A DNA stretch of 58,439 nt from positions 1-58,439 of the forward strand of contig CAJFTA010000015.1 in NCBI GenBank assembly GCA_904419835.1, read 5' to 3'. The translations under genes were made by a program, and so were the position numbers. This stretch comes from an uncultured Pseudoflavonifractor sp. GTDB lineage: Bacteria > Bacillota > Clostridia > Oscillospirales > Oscillospiraceae. Each line of letters starts with the position of its first letter. Position 1 is the first letter of the stretch. Under the pieces are notes generated by a model that saw nothing but the letters and a program-made list of their open reading frames with translations, had not been told where the DNA came from and made no database searches. Below are positions 1 through 7,682 of the stretch, piece by piece.

Positions 1-906
1 CAGATCGCCCACGGCGAGACCGTCCGGGAGACGGCCAACATGATCTCCTTCATGGCCGACGTCATCGGCATCCGGGACGACATGTACATCGGCAAGGGCA
101 ACGCCTACATGCACGAGGTGGTGGACTCCGTCACCCAGGGCCACAAGGACGGCGTGCTGGAGCAGAAGCCCACTCTGGTCAACCTCCAGTGCGACATCGA
201 CCACCCCACCCAGTGTATGGCCGACATGCTGCACATCATCCATGAGTTCGGCGGCGTGGAGAACCTGAAGGGCAAGAAGGTTGCCATGACCTGGGCCTAC
301 TCCCCCAGCTACGGCAAGCCCCTCAGCGTGCCCCAGGGCGTCATCGGTCTGATGACCCGCTTCGGCATGGACGTTGTCCTGGCCCATCCCGAGGGCTATG
401 AGGTCATGCCCGAGGTCGAGGCCGTCGCCAAGGCCAACGCCGAGAAGTCCGGCGGCACCTTCACCAAGACCAACTCCATGGCCGAGGCCTTCCAGGACGC
501 CGACATCGTGTACCCCAAGAGCTGGGCCCCCTTCGCCGCCATGGAGGAGCGTACCGACCTGTATGCCAAGGGCGACAGCGACGGCATCAAGGCCCTGGAG
601 AAGCGCCTGCTGGCTCAGAACGCTGAGCACAAGGACTGGTGCTGCACCGAGGAGCTGATGAAGACCACCAGGGACGGCAAGGCCCTCTACCTGCACTGCC
701 TGCCCGCCGACATCAACGGCGTCTCCTGCGTGGACGGCGAGGTCGAGGCCACCGTGTTCGACCGCTACCGCGACCCCCTGTACAAGGAGGCCTCCTACAA
801 GCCCTACGTTATCGCCGCCATGATCTTCCTGGCCAAGTGCAAGGATCCCCAGGCCGTCCTGAAGGCTCTGGAGGAGCGCGGCGCCAAGCGCCAGTTCAGC
901 CTGTAA
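1..906 (+). CDS. ygeW: Knotted carbamoyltransferase YgeW (5' end outside window)
   Basis: The reading frame is open from base 1, so the N-terminus lies upstream; 301 residues are visible. It belongs to the aspartate/ornithine carbamoyltransferase superfamily: the HCLPADI stretch near the C-terminus and the substrate-loop segment QCDIDHPTQ are the knotted YgeW-type signatures. The family transfers a carbamoyl group, but the physiological substrate of YgeW is not firmly settled. In enterobacteria and gut Firmicutes it sits in the ygeX-ygeY-ygeW-ssnA cluster linked to anaerobic purine/uric acid breakdown. The carbamate kinase 136 bases downstream fits a pathway in which carbamoyl phosphate is released and turned into ATP. 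Identity is confident; the pathway role is inference from neighbours and family. Confidence 0.9.
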   Translation, partial: QIAHGETVRETANMISFMADVIGIRDDMYIGKGNAYMHEVVDSVTQGHKDGVLEQKPTLVNLQCDIDHPTQCMADMLHIIHEFGGVENLKGKKVAMTWAYSPSYGKPLSVPQGVIGLMTRFGMDVVLAHPEGYEVMPEVEAVAKANAEKSGGTFTKTNSMAEAFQDADIVYPKSWAPFAAMEERTDLYAKGDSDGIKALEKRLLAQNAEHKDWCCTEELMKTTRDGKALYLHCLPADINGVSCVDGEVEATVFDRYRDPLYKEASYKPYVIAAMIFLAKCKDPQAVLKALEERGAKRQFSL

Positions 907-962
907 GCAGTTCCATCCCGTAATCCCGGGGCGGGGAGGCACCCTCTCCCCCGCCCCGGAGC

Positions 963-1024
963 GCCCCGGCCCGTCCGCAGATATACGGCACTCCCGGTAT
1001 GTGCGGCCGGGCCGGGCTTTCTTT
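963..1024 (+). terminator. GC-rich hairpin between ygeW and arcC
   Basis: A stem of about 13 pairs (964-976 with 1004-1017, CCCGGCCCG against CGGGCCGGG) is followed by TTTCTTTC. It lies in the ygeW-arcC gap and could end ygeW transcription or attenuate read-through into arcC. The arcC ribosome site follows directly. Confidence 0.55.
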
Positions 1025-1042
1025 CACAGGAGGTAATATTTC

Positions 1043-1987
1043 ATGGATAAAAAACGAATTGTTATCGCCCTGGGCGGCAACGCTCTGGGCAACAACCTGC
1101 CTGAGCAGATGATCGCCGTCAAGCAGACCTCCAAAGCCATCGCCGACCTGATTGAGGAGGGCCACGAGGTGGTCATCGCCCACGGAAACGGCCCCCAGGT
1201 GGGCATGATTCAGGCCGCCATGACCGAGCTGACCCGCTCCGACCCGGAGAAGTACATCCCCTGCCCCCTGTCCGTGTGCGTGGCCATGAGCCAGGGCTAC
1301 ATCGGCTACGACCTGCAGAACGCCCTCCGGGAGGAGCTGCTGGACCGGGGCATCAGCAAGGGCGTGGCCACCGTGCTGACCCAGGTGGAGGTGGATCCCG
1401 CCGACCCGGCCTTTGCCCACCCCACCAAGCCCATCGGCTCCTTTATGACCAAGGAGGAGGCCGACAGGATGGTGGCGGAGCGGGGCTACGACATCATCGA
1501 GGACGCCGGCCGGGGCTACCGCCGGGTGGTGGCCTCCCCCAAGCCCCAGGGCATTGTGGAGATTGACACCATCCAGGCCCTGGTGGAGTCCGACCACGTG
1601 GTGGTGGCCTGCGGCGGCGGCGGCATCCCCGTGTTCACCACCGAGGGACACCATCTGAAGGGCGCGGCCGCGGTCATTGACAAGGACTTCGCCTCCTGTG
1701 TCCTGGCCCAGCAGCTGGACGCCGACTGCCTCATCATTCTCACCGCCGTGGAGAAGGTGGCCGTCAACTTCGGCAAGCCCAACCAGAAGTGGCTGGACTC
1801 TCTCACCCCCGACGAGGCCCGCAAATACATGGACGAGGGCCACTTTGCCCCCGGCTCCATGCTGCCCAAGGTCCAGGCGGCGGTCCAGTTCGCCCAGTCC
1901 AAAGCGGGCCGCACCGCCCTCATCACCCTGCTGGAGAAGGCCAAGGACGGCATCGCCGGCCGCACCGGCACCCGCATCCAGGCCTGA
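1043..1987 (+). CDS. arcC: Carbamate kinase
   Basis: A 314-residue cytoplasmic amino-acid-kinase-fold enzyme of normal family length. It makes ATP from carbamoyl phosphate and ADP, releasing CO2 and ammonia. The N-terminal GGNALG motif, the HGNGPQVG loop and the central GGGGIPV segment are the phosphate- and substrate-binding signatures of carbamate kinases. The ATG start has an AGGAGG site 9 bases upstream. It follows ygeW in the same direction, as in purine/uric-acid or agmatine/citrulline-type catabolic clusters, where this step is the energy-conserving end. The YqeA subfamily of such clusters is an alternative name for the same enzyme type. Confidence 0.93.
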   Translation: MDKKRIVIALGGNALGNNLPEQMIAVKQTSKAIADLIEEGHEVVIAHGNGPQVGMIQAAMTELTRSDPEKYIPCPLSVCVAMSQGYIGYDLQNALREELLDRGISKGVATVLTQVEVDPADPAFAHPTKPIGSFMTKEEADRMVAERGYDIIEDAGRGYRRVVASPKPQGIVEIDTIQALVESDHVVVACGGGGIPVFTTEGHHLKGAAAVIDKDFASCVLAQQLDADCLIILTAVEKVAVNFGKPNQKWLDSLTPDEARKYMDEGHFAPGSMLPKVQAAVQFAQSKAGRTALITLLEKAKDGIAGRTGTRIQA

Positions 1988-2010
1988 GCAAGGTTTCTTC
2001 TGTACAAAAA

Positions 2011-2037
2011 GGGTGCACGTCCGCTGGACGCGCCCCC
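2011..2037 (+). terminator. Imperfect hairpin left of intergenic element A
   Basis: GGGTGCACGTCC and GGACGCGCCCC can pair imperfectly just after arcC. It occupies the place that a duplicated terminator hairpin occupies beside elements B and C, but it is not identical to the right-hand hairpin at 2254-2287. Confidence 0.35.
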
Positions 2038-2038
2038 T

Positions 2039-2251
2039 CAGCGTGTCGAAAAACCTCCCAGAAGGGGAAGCCTCGCAGAGTTCCGTCATCCGCAGATGAC
2101 GGAATCAAATGAAAATCCGTCATTTCCGGGGACATGCGCCTTGGAAATGACACTTCTCGCCCAAGGTGGACCGACTTTTCCGCCAGGAATCGAGGTCCAC
2201 CTTGGGCGCATCTCCCTCGGGAAAGTGGCTTCCGCCACTTTCCCGACAGCT
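2039..2251 (+). repeat. Intergenic hairpin element, copy A
   Basis: About 213 bases beginning CAGCGTGTCGAAAAACC and ending in a hairpin closed by CGACAG. The first 75 or so bases match copies B (17242-17448) and C (reverse strand, 23025-23239) almost exactly. The later stems differ in sequence yet remain complementary: GCCCAAGGTGGACC (from 2158) pairs with GGTCCACCTTGGGC (to 2207), where B and C carry an unrelated A/T-rich stem at the same place. The ends form a short inverted repeat built on TGTCGAA. No protein is encoded. It looks like a non-autonomous, RNA- or hairpin-selected repeat. Confidence 0.8.
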
Positions 2252-2253
2252 CA

Positions 2254-2287
2254 AAAGGAGGCGCGCCCGGACGGGCGCGCCTCCTTT
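2254..2287. terminator. Terminator hairpin at the 3' end of the rnf operon
   Basis: GGAGGCGCGCCCG and CGGGCGCGCCTCC pair perfectly around a short loop, with flanking A and T runs on both sides. It lies directly downstream of rnfB on the minus strand and can act in both directions between convergent arcC and rnfB. Confidence 0.8.
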
Positions 2288-2300
2288 CAGACATTGGTGC

Positions 2301-3101
2301 TTACAGCTTCTCGGTGAAGCTCATGCAGCCGGTGGGGCAGTTTTCCACACAGGTGCCGCAGCCGGTGCACTTCATGGGGTTGACCTGGGCCAGGCAGTGG
2401 TCCATGGTAATGGCCCCCTCGGGGCAGACCTTGCTGCACTTGGTGCAGCCGATACAGCCGGCCTTGCACACGTCCATGACGGCCTTGCCCCGGTTGTAGT
2501 TGGAGCAGCGGTCAAAGACCTTCTGCTTCTTGGGGAAGATGCCGATAACGTGGTTGGGGCAGGCGGTCTCGCACAGGCCGCAGCCGATGCAGGCGTCCCG
2601 GTCCACCACGGCCACGCCCTTTTCAATGCGGATGGCCTGCTGGGGGCAGACGGAGACGCAGTCGCCGTTGCCCAGGCAGCCGAAGGCGCAGGCGCCGGCG
2701 CCGCCGAAGAGCAGCTTGGCGGCGGAGCAGCTGTGGACGCCCTCGTAGTTCATGCGGGGCTGGGTCTTTTCGCAGGTGCCGCCGCAGCAGACAACGGCCA
2801 CCCGCTCCTCCACGGAGCCGGCCTCCACGCCCAGCACACCGGCGATCTGCACAGCGCAGCCGGCGCCGCCGGGGACGCACAGGTTGGTGCGCTGCTCCTC
2901 GCCGGAGGCCAGGGCCTTGGCGTAGCCATCGCAGCCGGCGTAGCCGCAGGCGCCGCAGTTGGCGCCGGGCAGGCACTCACGGATGGCGGGGAACTTGGGA
3001 TCCTCCGGAACAGCCATGACGGTGGACGCGATGACCAGCATGACGGAGCAGATAATCGCGATAACAACAACCAGAATTACAGCCATCAGAATCGGATTCA
3101 T
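2301..3101 (-). CDS. rnfB: Rnf complex subunit B (ferredoxin-type electron input)
   Basis: A 266-residue protein with one N-terminal membrane anchor (about residues 5-30), then the RnfB iron-sulfur domain with Cys at 43, 49, 52 and 57 (CLPGANCGACGYAGC). Four ferredoxin-like CxxCxxCxxxC blocks follow toward the C-terminus (for example CIGCGLCETACP and CTGCGTCVENCP). In the Rnf complex it takes electrons from reduced ferredoxin on the cytoplasmic face. It is the last gene of rnfCDGEAB, 13 bases after rnfA. The order with B last is usual for Clostridia. The high number of clusters agrees with clostridial RnfB proteins. Confidence 0.95.
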   Translation of the reverse strand: MNPILMAVILVVVIAIICSVMLVIASTVMAVPEDPKFPAIRECLPGANCGACGYAGCDGYAKALASGEEQRTNLCVPGGAGCAVQIAGVLGVEAGSVEERVAVVCCGGTCEKTQPRMNYEGVHSCSAAKLLFGGAGACAFGCLGNGDCVSVCPQQAIRIEKGVAVVDRDACIGCGLCETACPNHVIGIFPKKQKVFDRCSNYNRGKAVMDVCKAGCIGCTKCSKVCPEGAITMDHCLAQVNPMKCTGCGTCVENCPTGCMSFTEKL

Positions 3102-3114
3102 ACCGTCACCCCCC

Positions 3115-3720
3115 TTACTGTCCGAACAGCGTCTCGATCACACCCGCGAAGCCGTTGAAGGAGGCGGCCACGATGGCGGCGGAGACCAGCGTGATGGGCA
3201 GGCCCTTGAAGGAGTCGGGGGCGTCGCAGCTCTCGGTGCGCATACGCACGCCGGCAAACAGGACCATGGCCAGGAAGAAGCCCAGGCCGGAACCGAAGGA
3301 GTTGGCCATGGACTGGGCGAAGTTGTAGCCCTCGGTGATGTTCAGCACGGTGACGCCCAGCACGGCGCAGTTGGTGGTGATGAGTGGCAGGTAGATGCCC
3401 AGGCTCTTATAGAGCGCGGGGATGTAGCGCTTGAGGACGATCTCCACCAGCTGCACCAGGGCGGCGATGACCAGGATGAACACGATGGTCTGGAGATAGT
3501 CCATGTTGTTGGGGGTGAGCAGGTAGGTCTGAATGGGCCAGGTAACGGCGGTGGCCAGCAGCATAACGAAGATGACGGCAATGGACATGCCGGCGGCCTG
3601 GTCCAGCTTTTTGGACACGCCCAGGAAGGGGCAGATGCCCAGGAAGCGCTGCAGCACATAGTTATTGACGAAGACAGCGCTCAGGATGATAAAGAGGAGG
3701 TTTCCCCAATCCAGTTCCAT
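3115..3720 (-). CDS. rnfA: Rnf complex membrane subunit A
   Basis: A 201-residue integral membrane protein with about six hydrophobic helices, the usual RnfA/NqrE length. The conserved stretch NNYVLQRFLGICPFLGVSKK with its Cys lies in the first helix pair. RnfA and RnfE are inverted homologues that form the membrane core and bind an iron-sulfur centre between them in characterised complexes. It starts 3 bases after the rnfE stop, so it is translationally coupled in the operon. Confidence 0.95.
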   Translation of the reverse strand: MELDWGNLLFIILSAVFVNNYVLQRFLGICPFLGVSKKLDQAAGMSIAVIFVMLLATAVTWPIQTYLLTPNNMDYLQTIVFILVIAALVQLVEIVLKRYIPALYKSLGIYLPLITTNCAVLGVTVLNITEGYNFAQSMANSFGSGLGFFLAMVLFAGVRMRTESCDAPDSFKGLPITLVSAAIVAASFNGFAGVIETLFGQ

Positions 3721-3723
3721 CCC

Positions 3724-4404
3724 TTAGGCCTCCTTTCCGATCTTGCCGCACACAGCGGCGTTGGGGCAGTTGCCGCAGCCGGTGGCGGCGTGCTTCACTT
3801 TGCCGTGGGTGATCCTGGCCACCAGGGCGATGAGGCAGCCGAACACAAAGAAGCCGCCGGGCGTCTGGGTCAGGATGGGGATGTTGTAGGTGGAGAAGAA
3901 GGGCAGGGCGATGCCGGCAAAGGTACCGGAGCCCAGCACCTCGCGGATGGTGGACATGACCAGCAGGGTCAGGGTGAAGCCCAGGCCCATGCCCACGCCG
4001 TCCAGGGCGGAGTCCACCACGGAGTTCTTGCTGGCGAACATCTCGGCCCGGCCCAGAATGATACAGTTGACCACGATGAGGGGCAGGTACACGCCCAGGG
4101 CGTTGTACAGATCCTGGAAGTAGGCCTGCACCAGCATCTGCACCACGGACACGAAGCCGGCGATGACCACGATGTAGCAGGGGATGCGGACGGAATCGGG
4201 GATGATCTTCCGCAGCAGGGAGATCAGAATGTTGGAGCAGATGAGAACAATGGCGGCCGCCAGGCCCATGCCGATGGCGGTGGACACCGAGGTGGTGGTG
4301 GCCAGGGTGGGGCAGGTGCCCAGCACCAGGACCAGAACGGGGTTCTCCTTGATGATGCCGTTGGTCAGAATGGAGAGCTTGGAAGGTGCGTTATTTGCTT
4401 TCAT
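3724..4404 (-). CDS. rnfE: Rnf complex membrane subunit E
   Basis: A 226-residue membrane protein of the RnfE/NqrD family, recognisable by GTCPTLATTTSV near the N-terminus and several transmembrane helices. Pairing with RnfA gives the membrane iron-sulfur site in characterised Rnf/Nqr. The C-terminus carries a soluble tail with Cys spaced as CGNCPNAAVC, which looks like an extra metal or disulfide site. Its start falls just before the end of rnfG, so the genes are tightly coupled. Confidence 0.94.
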   Translation of the reverse strand: MKANNAPSKLSILTNGIIKENPVLVLVLGTCPTLATTTSVSTAIGMGLAAAIVLICSNILISLLRKIIPDSVRIPCYIVVIAGFVSVVQMLVQAYFQDLYNALGVYLPLIVVNCIILGRAEMFASKNSVVDSALDGVGMGLGFTLTLLVMSTIREVLGSGTFAGIALPFFSTYNIPILTQTPGGFFVFGCLIALVARITHGKVKHAATGCGNCPNAAVCGKIGKEA

Positions 4405-4405
4405 C

Positions 4406-5353
4406 TCAGCCCGCCTCCTTTACAGTCTGGAGATTGGCGATGGCAATATCCACAGCGCCCTTAATGGCGTCGGAGGTGATGGTAGCGCCCGAGACGCCGT
4501 CCACCTCGCTGCCGCTGGAGACGCCGATGAAGCTGTCCATAAACTCGCCCTCGCCGAGCGGCTGGCCGTAGCCCGGAGTCTCGGCGGAAGTGTCGGCAAT
4601 GGCGCCGATGATGCTGTCGTTGGCGTCAAAGAACACAGCCACAGCCACAGGGCCCATCATGCCGGTCCCGGACGCGTACACCACGGTGCCCGCGTCGGAC
4701 ACCTTGCCGCCGGCCACGTCGGTGAAGGACGCGCCGGGGTAGTACTGTGCCAGCACGTCGTCGGTCAGGTTGGCGGGGGCCTCGTATACCTCGGCCTCCA
4801 CAGTGCCGCCGGTGGCCAGGGTGTAGGCGTCAAAAGCGGCCTGGATGGCGGTCTTCATGCCGTTGGAGGACATGGTGGCGCCGCTGGTGGCCTGGATACC
4901 GGAGGCGTCGGTCATGCCGACGAGCTGCTGCTGGAACGCAGAGCCGTCGTCGGTGACCACGGTGCCGATGCCCTGGCTCTCGCCGTGGCTGAGGACCTTG
5001 GTGCCGGTGATGGCGCCGCTGGCGTCCAGGCCCACCATGACGGACATGTCGCCGCCGTAGCCCCGGCCGGTGGCGGTGACCACATAGCCCGCGCCGTTGC
5101 CGGCGGCCTGAATTTCCGTGACGCCCTCGGGCAGCTCCACGTCGCTCATAACCTGGAAGTCGCTGCCCTCGGGGAGCACCACCTGGAGGGCGGCCTGGGC
5201 GGCGGCGGCCTCCTGGGCGGCGATGACAGGAGCGGTGAGCTCGTTGGTGACGGCCAGCGCCGCGGTGATGACAAGGCCGATGCAGGTCAGCACCACAATG
5301 GGAGAGATCAGCTTCCAGACCTTGTTTTCCGCCTTGTTTGCCTTCTGAATCAT
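4406..5353 (-). CDS. rnfG: Rnf complex subunit G with two FMN-binding domains
   Basis: A 315-residue protein with an N-terminal membrane anchor (residues about 13-36) and an outside-facing remainder. Two FMN_bind segments are visible, each ending in the flavinylation motif: TSGAT at 156-160 and SGAT at 288-291. ApbE attaches FMN through a phosphoester bond to the Thr of this motif in RnfG and NqrC. Ordinary RnfG is about 200 residues with one domain, so this one is enlarged by a duplicated domain. Its ATG overlaps the rnfD stop. The second flavin is inferred from the motif only. Confidence 0.93.
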   Translation of the reverse strand: MIQKANKAENKVWKLISPIVVLTCIGLVITAALAVTNELTAPVIAAQEAAAAQAALQVVLPEGSDFQVMSDVELPEGVTEIQAAGNGAGYVVTATGRGYGGDMSVMVGLDASGAITGTKVLSHGESQGIGTVVTDDGSAFQQQLVGMTDASGIQATSGATMSSNGMKTAIQAAFDAYTLATGGTVEAEVYEAPANLTDDVLAQYYPGASFTDVAGGKVSDAGTVVYASGTGMMGPVAVAVFFDANDSIIGAIADTSAETPGYGQPLGEGEFMDSFIGVSSGSEVDGVSGATITSDAIKGAVDIAIANLQTVKEAG

Positions 5354-6252
5354 GCCTTTTCACCTCCAAACGCCTTGTGCTTGGTCAGCTTGTCAATGTG
5401 GGGCGTGAGAATATTCATCAGCAGGATGGCGTAGCTGACGCCCTCGGGGGTGGCGCCCCAGAGGCGGACCATCATGGTCAGCAGGCCGCAGCCCACGCCG
5501 TAGATCAGCTTGCCCACGTTGGTCATGGGGGAGGTGGTGTAGTCGGTGGCCATGAAGAAGGCGCCCAGGAGCAGGCCGCCGCCCATGAGCTGGACGGACA
5601 GGTCCAGGTTGGCGATCAGGGAGATCACAGCCACAGTGCCGATGTAAGCCACGGGGATGTGCCAGGAGATGACCTTGCGCACCAGCAGATACACGCCGCC
5701 GATGAGGAGGGCCAGGGCGCAGGTCTCACCCAGGGAGCCGGCGTGGTTGCCCAGGAACATGGTCATAAAACCGGGGTTGGCGGCGCCGTCGGCCAGGGGA
5801 GTGGCGGAGGATACACCGTCCAGATTGAAGGTGGTCATAGCGCCGTTGAAGCCGCAGATGAGCAGCACCACGCGGGCGGTGATGGCGGGGTTGGCGAAGT
5901 TCTGGCCGATGCCGCCGAAGAGCTGCTTGACCACCACGATGGCGATGACGCTGCCCAGGGCGGCGATCCACAGGGGGATGTCGTAGGGCAGGCAGAAGGA
6001 GAGCAGCACGCCGGTGACCACGGCGGACAGGTCGCGGATGGTGACGGGCCGCTTGACGGCTTTTTCAAAGATGAACTCGGACAGCACGGCGGCGGCCACG
6101 CACACCACGGTGACCAGCAGGGCCGGAACGCCGAAAATCACAATGGACGCGAAAAACGCAGGAGCAAGGGCGATGAGCACGTCCCGCATAATGGCCTGGG
6201 TGTCATCCTTGGCCCAGATGTGGGGCGCGGGGGTTACGGAGAGCAGCTTCAC
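5350..6252 (-). CDS. rnfD: Rnf complex membrane subunit D
   Basis: A 300-residue, roughly ten-helix membrane protein of the RnfD/NqrB family. The segment GVSSATPLA places Thr151 in the position that carries covalent FMN in this family. It passes electrons through the membrane toward the RnfE/A and RnfC parts, coupled to ion transport. The start overlaps the rnfC stop by 4 bases (ATGA). Length and motif are normal. Confidence 0.95.
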   Translation of the reverse strand: MKLLSVTPAPHIWAKDDTQAIMRDVLIALAPAFFASIVIFGVPALLVTVVCVAAAVLSEFIFEKAVKRPVTIRDLSAVVTGVLLSFCLPYDIPLWIAALGSVIAIVVVKQLFGGIGQNFANPAITARVVLLICGFNGAMTTFNLDGVSSATPLADGAANPGFMTMFLGNHAGSLGETCALALLIGGVYLLVRKVISWHIPVAYIGTVAVISLIANLDLSVQLMGGGLLLGAFFMATDYTTSPMTNVGKLIYGVGCGLLTMMVRLWGATPEGVSYAILLMNILTPHIDKLTKHKAFGGEKA

Positions 6253-7538
6253 TGCTTGCTCACCTCCTTCTTGGGCTGGCTGGCCAGGAACCGCTTGGCC
6301 AGCTTGTTGTTGGTGACCAGGTCACGGCGGGCGGGGCACACATAGGAGCAGCAGCCGCACTCGATGCACAGGTCGGCGCGGATGCTCCGCAGCCACTCCA
6401 CGTCCCGCTGCTCGTAGGCCTTGGAGATCTCAAAGGCCATCAGGTTCATGGGGCAGTGGTCCACGCAGCGGCCGCAGCGGATGCAGGCGGTGGTGGCGGG
6501 CTTGGCGGCATCCTTCTCGTTGAGGGCCACAAAGCCGTTGTTGTTCCACAGCAGGGGGAAGTCCAGGTCGGGCAGGGCGATGCCCATCATGGGGCCGCCG
6601 GCGAAGATCTTGGCGGGATCGCCCTTGAAGCCGCCCACGGCGGCGAACAGGTCGCCCACGGGGGTGCCGATGGGGGCGGTGACCACGCCGGGGGTCTTGA
6701 CGGCGGAGCCGTCCACGGACACGGTCTTGCTCACCAGGGGCATGCCGGTGCGGAGATAGCGGGCGATGAAGGCGGCGGTGTTCACGTTGAGCACGATGCA
6801 GCCGGCGTCCTTGGGCAGCTTGCCGCCGGGCACCACACGGCCGGTGGTCTCGTGGATCAGCATCTTCTCAGCGCCCACGGGGTAGTACTCCCGCAGCTGC
6901 TTGATCTCCACGCCCTCCATGCCCTTGAAGGCGTCCTCCAGGCCCTTGGGGGGGTGCTTGACGCCCAGAATGGCCTTCTCAATGCCCAGCAGCTTCTTGA
7001 CGATGCGCACGCCCTCGGCCATGTCGGCGGCGTAGTCCCGCATGGCGATGTAGTCCACGGTGCAGTAGGGCTCGCACTCGCTGCCGTTGATGATCAGCCG
7101 ATCCACGGTGGCGTTGAGCTTCACCCAGGTGGGGAAGCCGGCGCCGCCCAGGCCCACCAGTCCGCTCTTGCGGACGGCGCTGAGCAGCTCCTCCATGTTG
7201 GTAACCGTGGGGACCTCGATGCCGTCCCAGACGGTCTGCTGTCCGTCGGAGGCGATGACAATGCAGTCCACCACGCTGCCGTTGGGCATGCGGAGGGACT
7301 CAATGCCCTCCACCACGCCGGATACGCTGGCGTACATCGGCACGCCGATGCCCTGGCCCTGGGAGGCGATCGGCTGGCCCACGGCCACCGTGTCGCCCTT
7401 TTTCACCAGAATGGTGCTGGTGTTGGCGCCCAGAAGCGACAGGGGTATCCGGACCCGCGCGGGCACCGGCATCTGCACAGGGGTGCAGGACGCGGTGTTT
7501 TTATGCCCCGCCAGGCGGATTCCTTTTCCCATTCCCAT
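6249..7538 (-). CDS. rnfC: Rnf complex subunit C (NADH-side subunit)
   Basis: A 429-residue peripheral subunit. It has an N-terminal barrel-sandwich region, an NADH/FMN-binding Rossmann-like domain with GLGGAGFPTWVK, a SLBB-like region, and two C-terminal 4Fe-4S motifs (CIRCGRCVDHCP and CIECGCCSYVCP). It exchanges electrons with NAD. The frame extends 19 codons further upstream, but an AAGGAG lies 12 bases before ATG 7538, so that start is preferred. The first gene of rnfCDGEAB, 144 bases after apbE. Confidence 0.94.
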   Translation of the reverse strand: MGMGKGIRLAGHKNTASCTPVQMPVPARVRIPLSLLGANTSTILVKKGDTVAVGQPIASQGQGIGVPMYASVSGVVEGIESLRMPNGSVVDCIVIASDGQQTVWDGIEVPTVTNMEELLSAVRKSGLVGLGGAGFPTWVKLNATVDRLIINGSECEPYCTVDYIAMRDYAADMAEGVRIVKKLLGIEKAILGVKHPPKGLEDAFKGMEGVEIKQLREYYPVGAEKMLIHETTGRVVPGGKLPKDAGCIVLNVNTAAFIARYLRTGMPLVSKTVSVDGSAVKTPGVVTAPIGTPVGDLFAAVGGFKGDPAKIFAGGPMMGIALPDLDFPLLWNNNGFVALNEKDAAKPATTACIRCGRCVDHCPMNLMAFEISKAYEQRDVEWLRSIRADLCIECGCCSYVCPARRDLVTNNKLAKRFLASQPKKEVSKQ

Positions 7539-7682
7539 AGTTCTTGACCACTCCTTTTCTGCAAGGCGCGGGGCTTCCCCCGCGATTTGGGACAAATTCT
7601 GACACCTTTCGATATCTTCCGCGTTCCGCGGGTATACTGCCGGACGCCGGCGCCGGGGGCCGCTCCCTCTCTCGAAGGGCCC

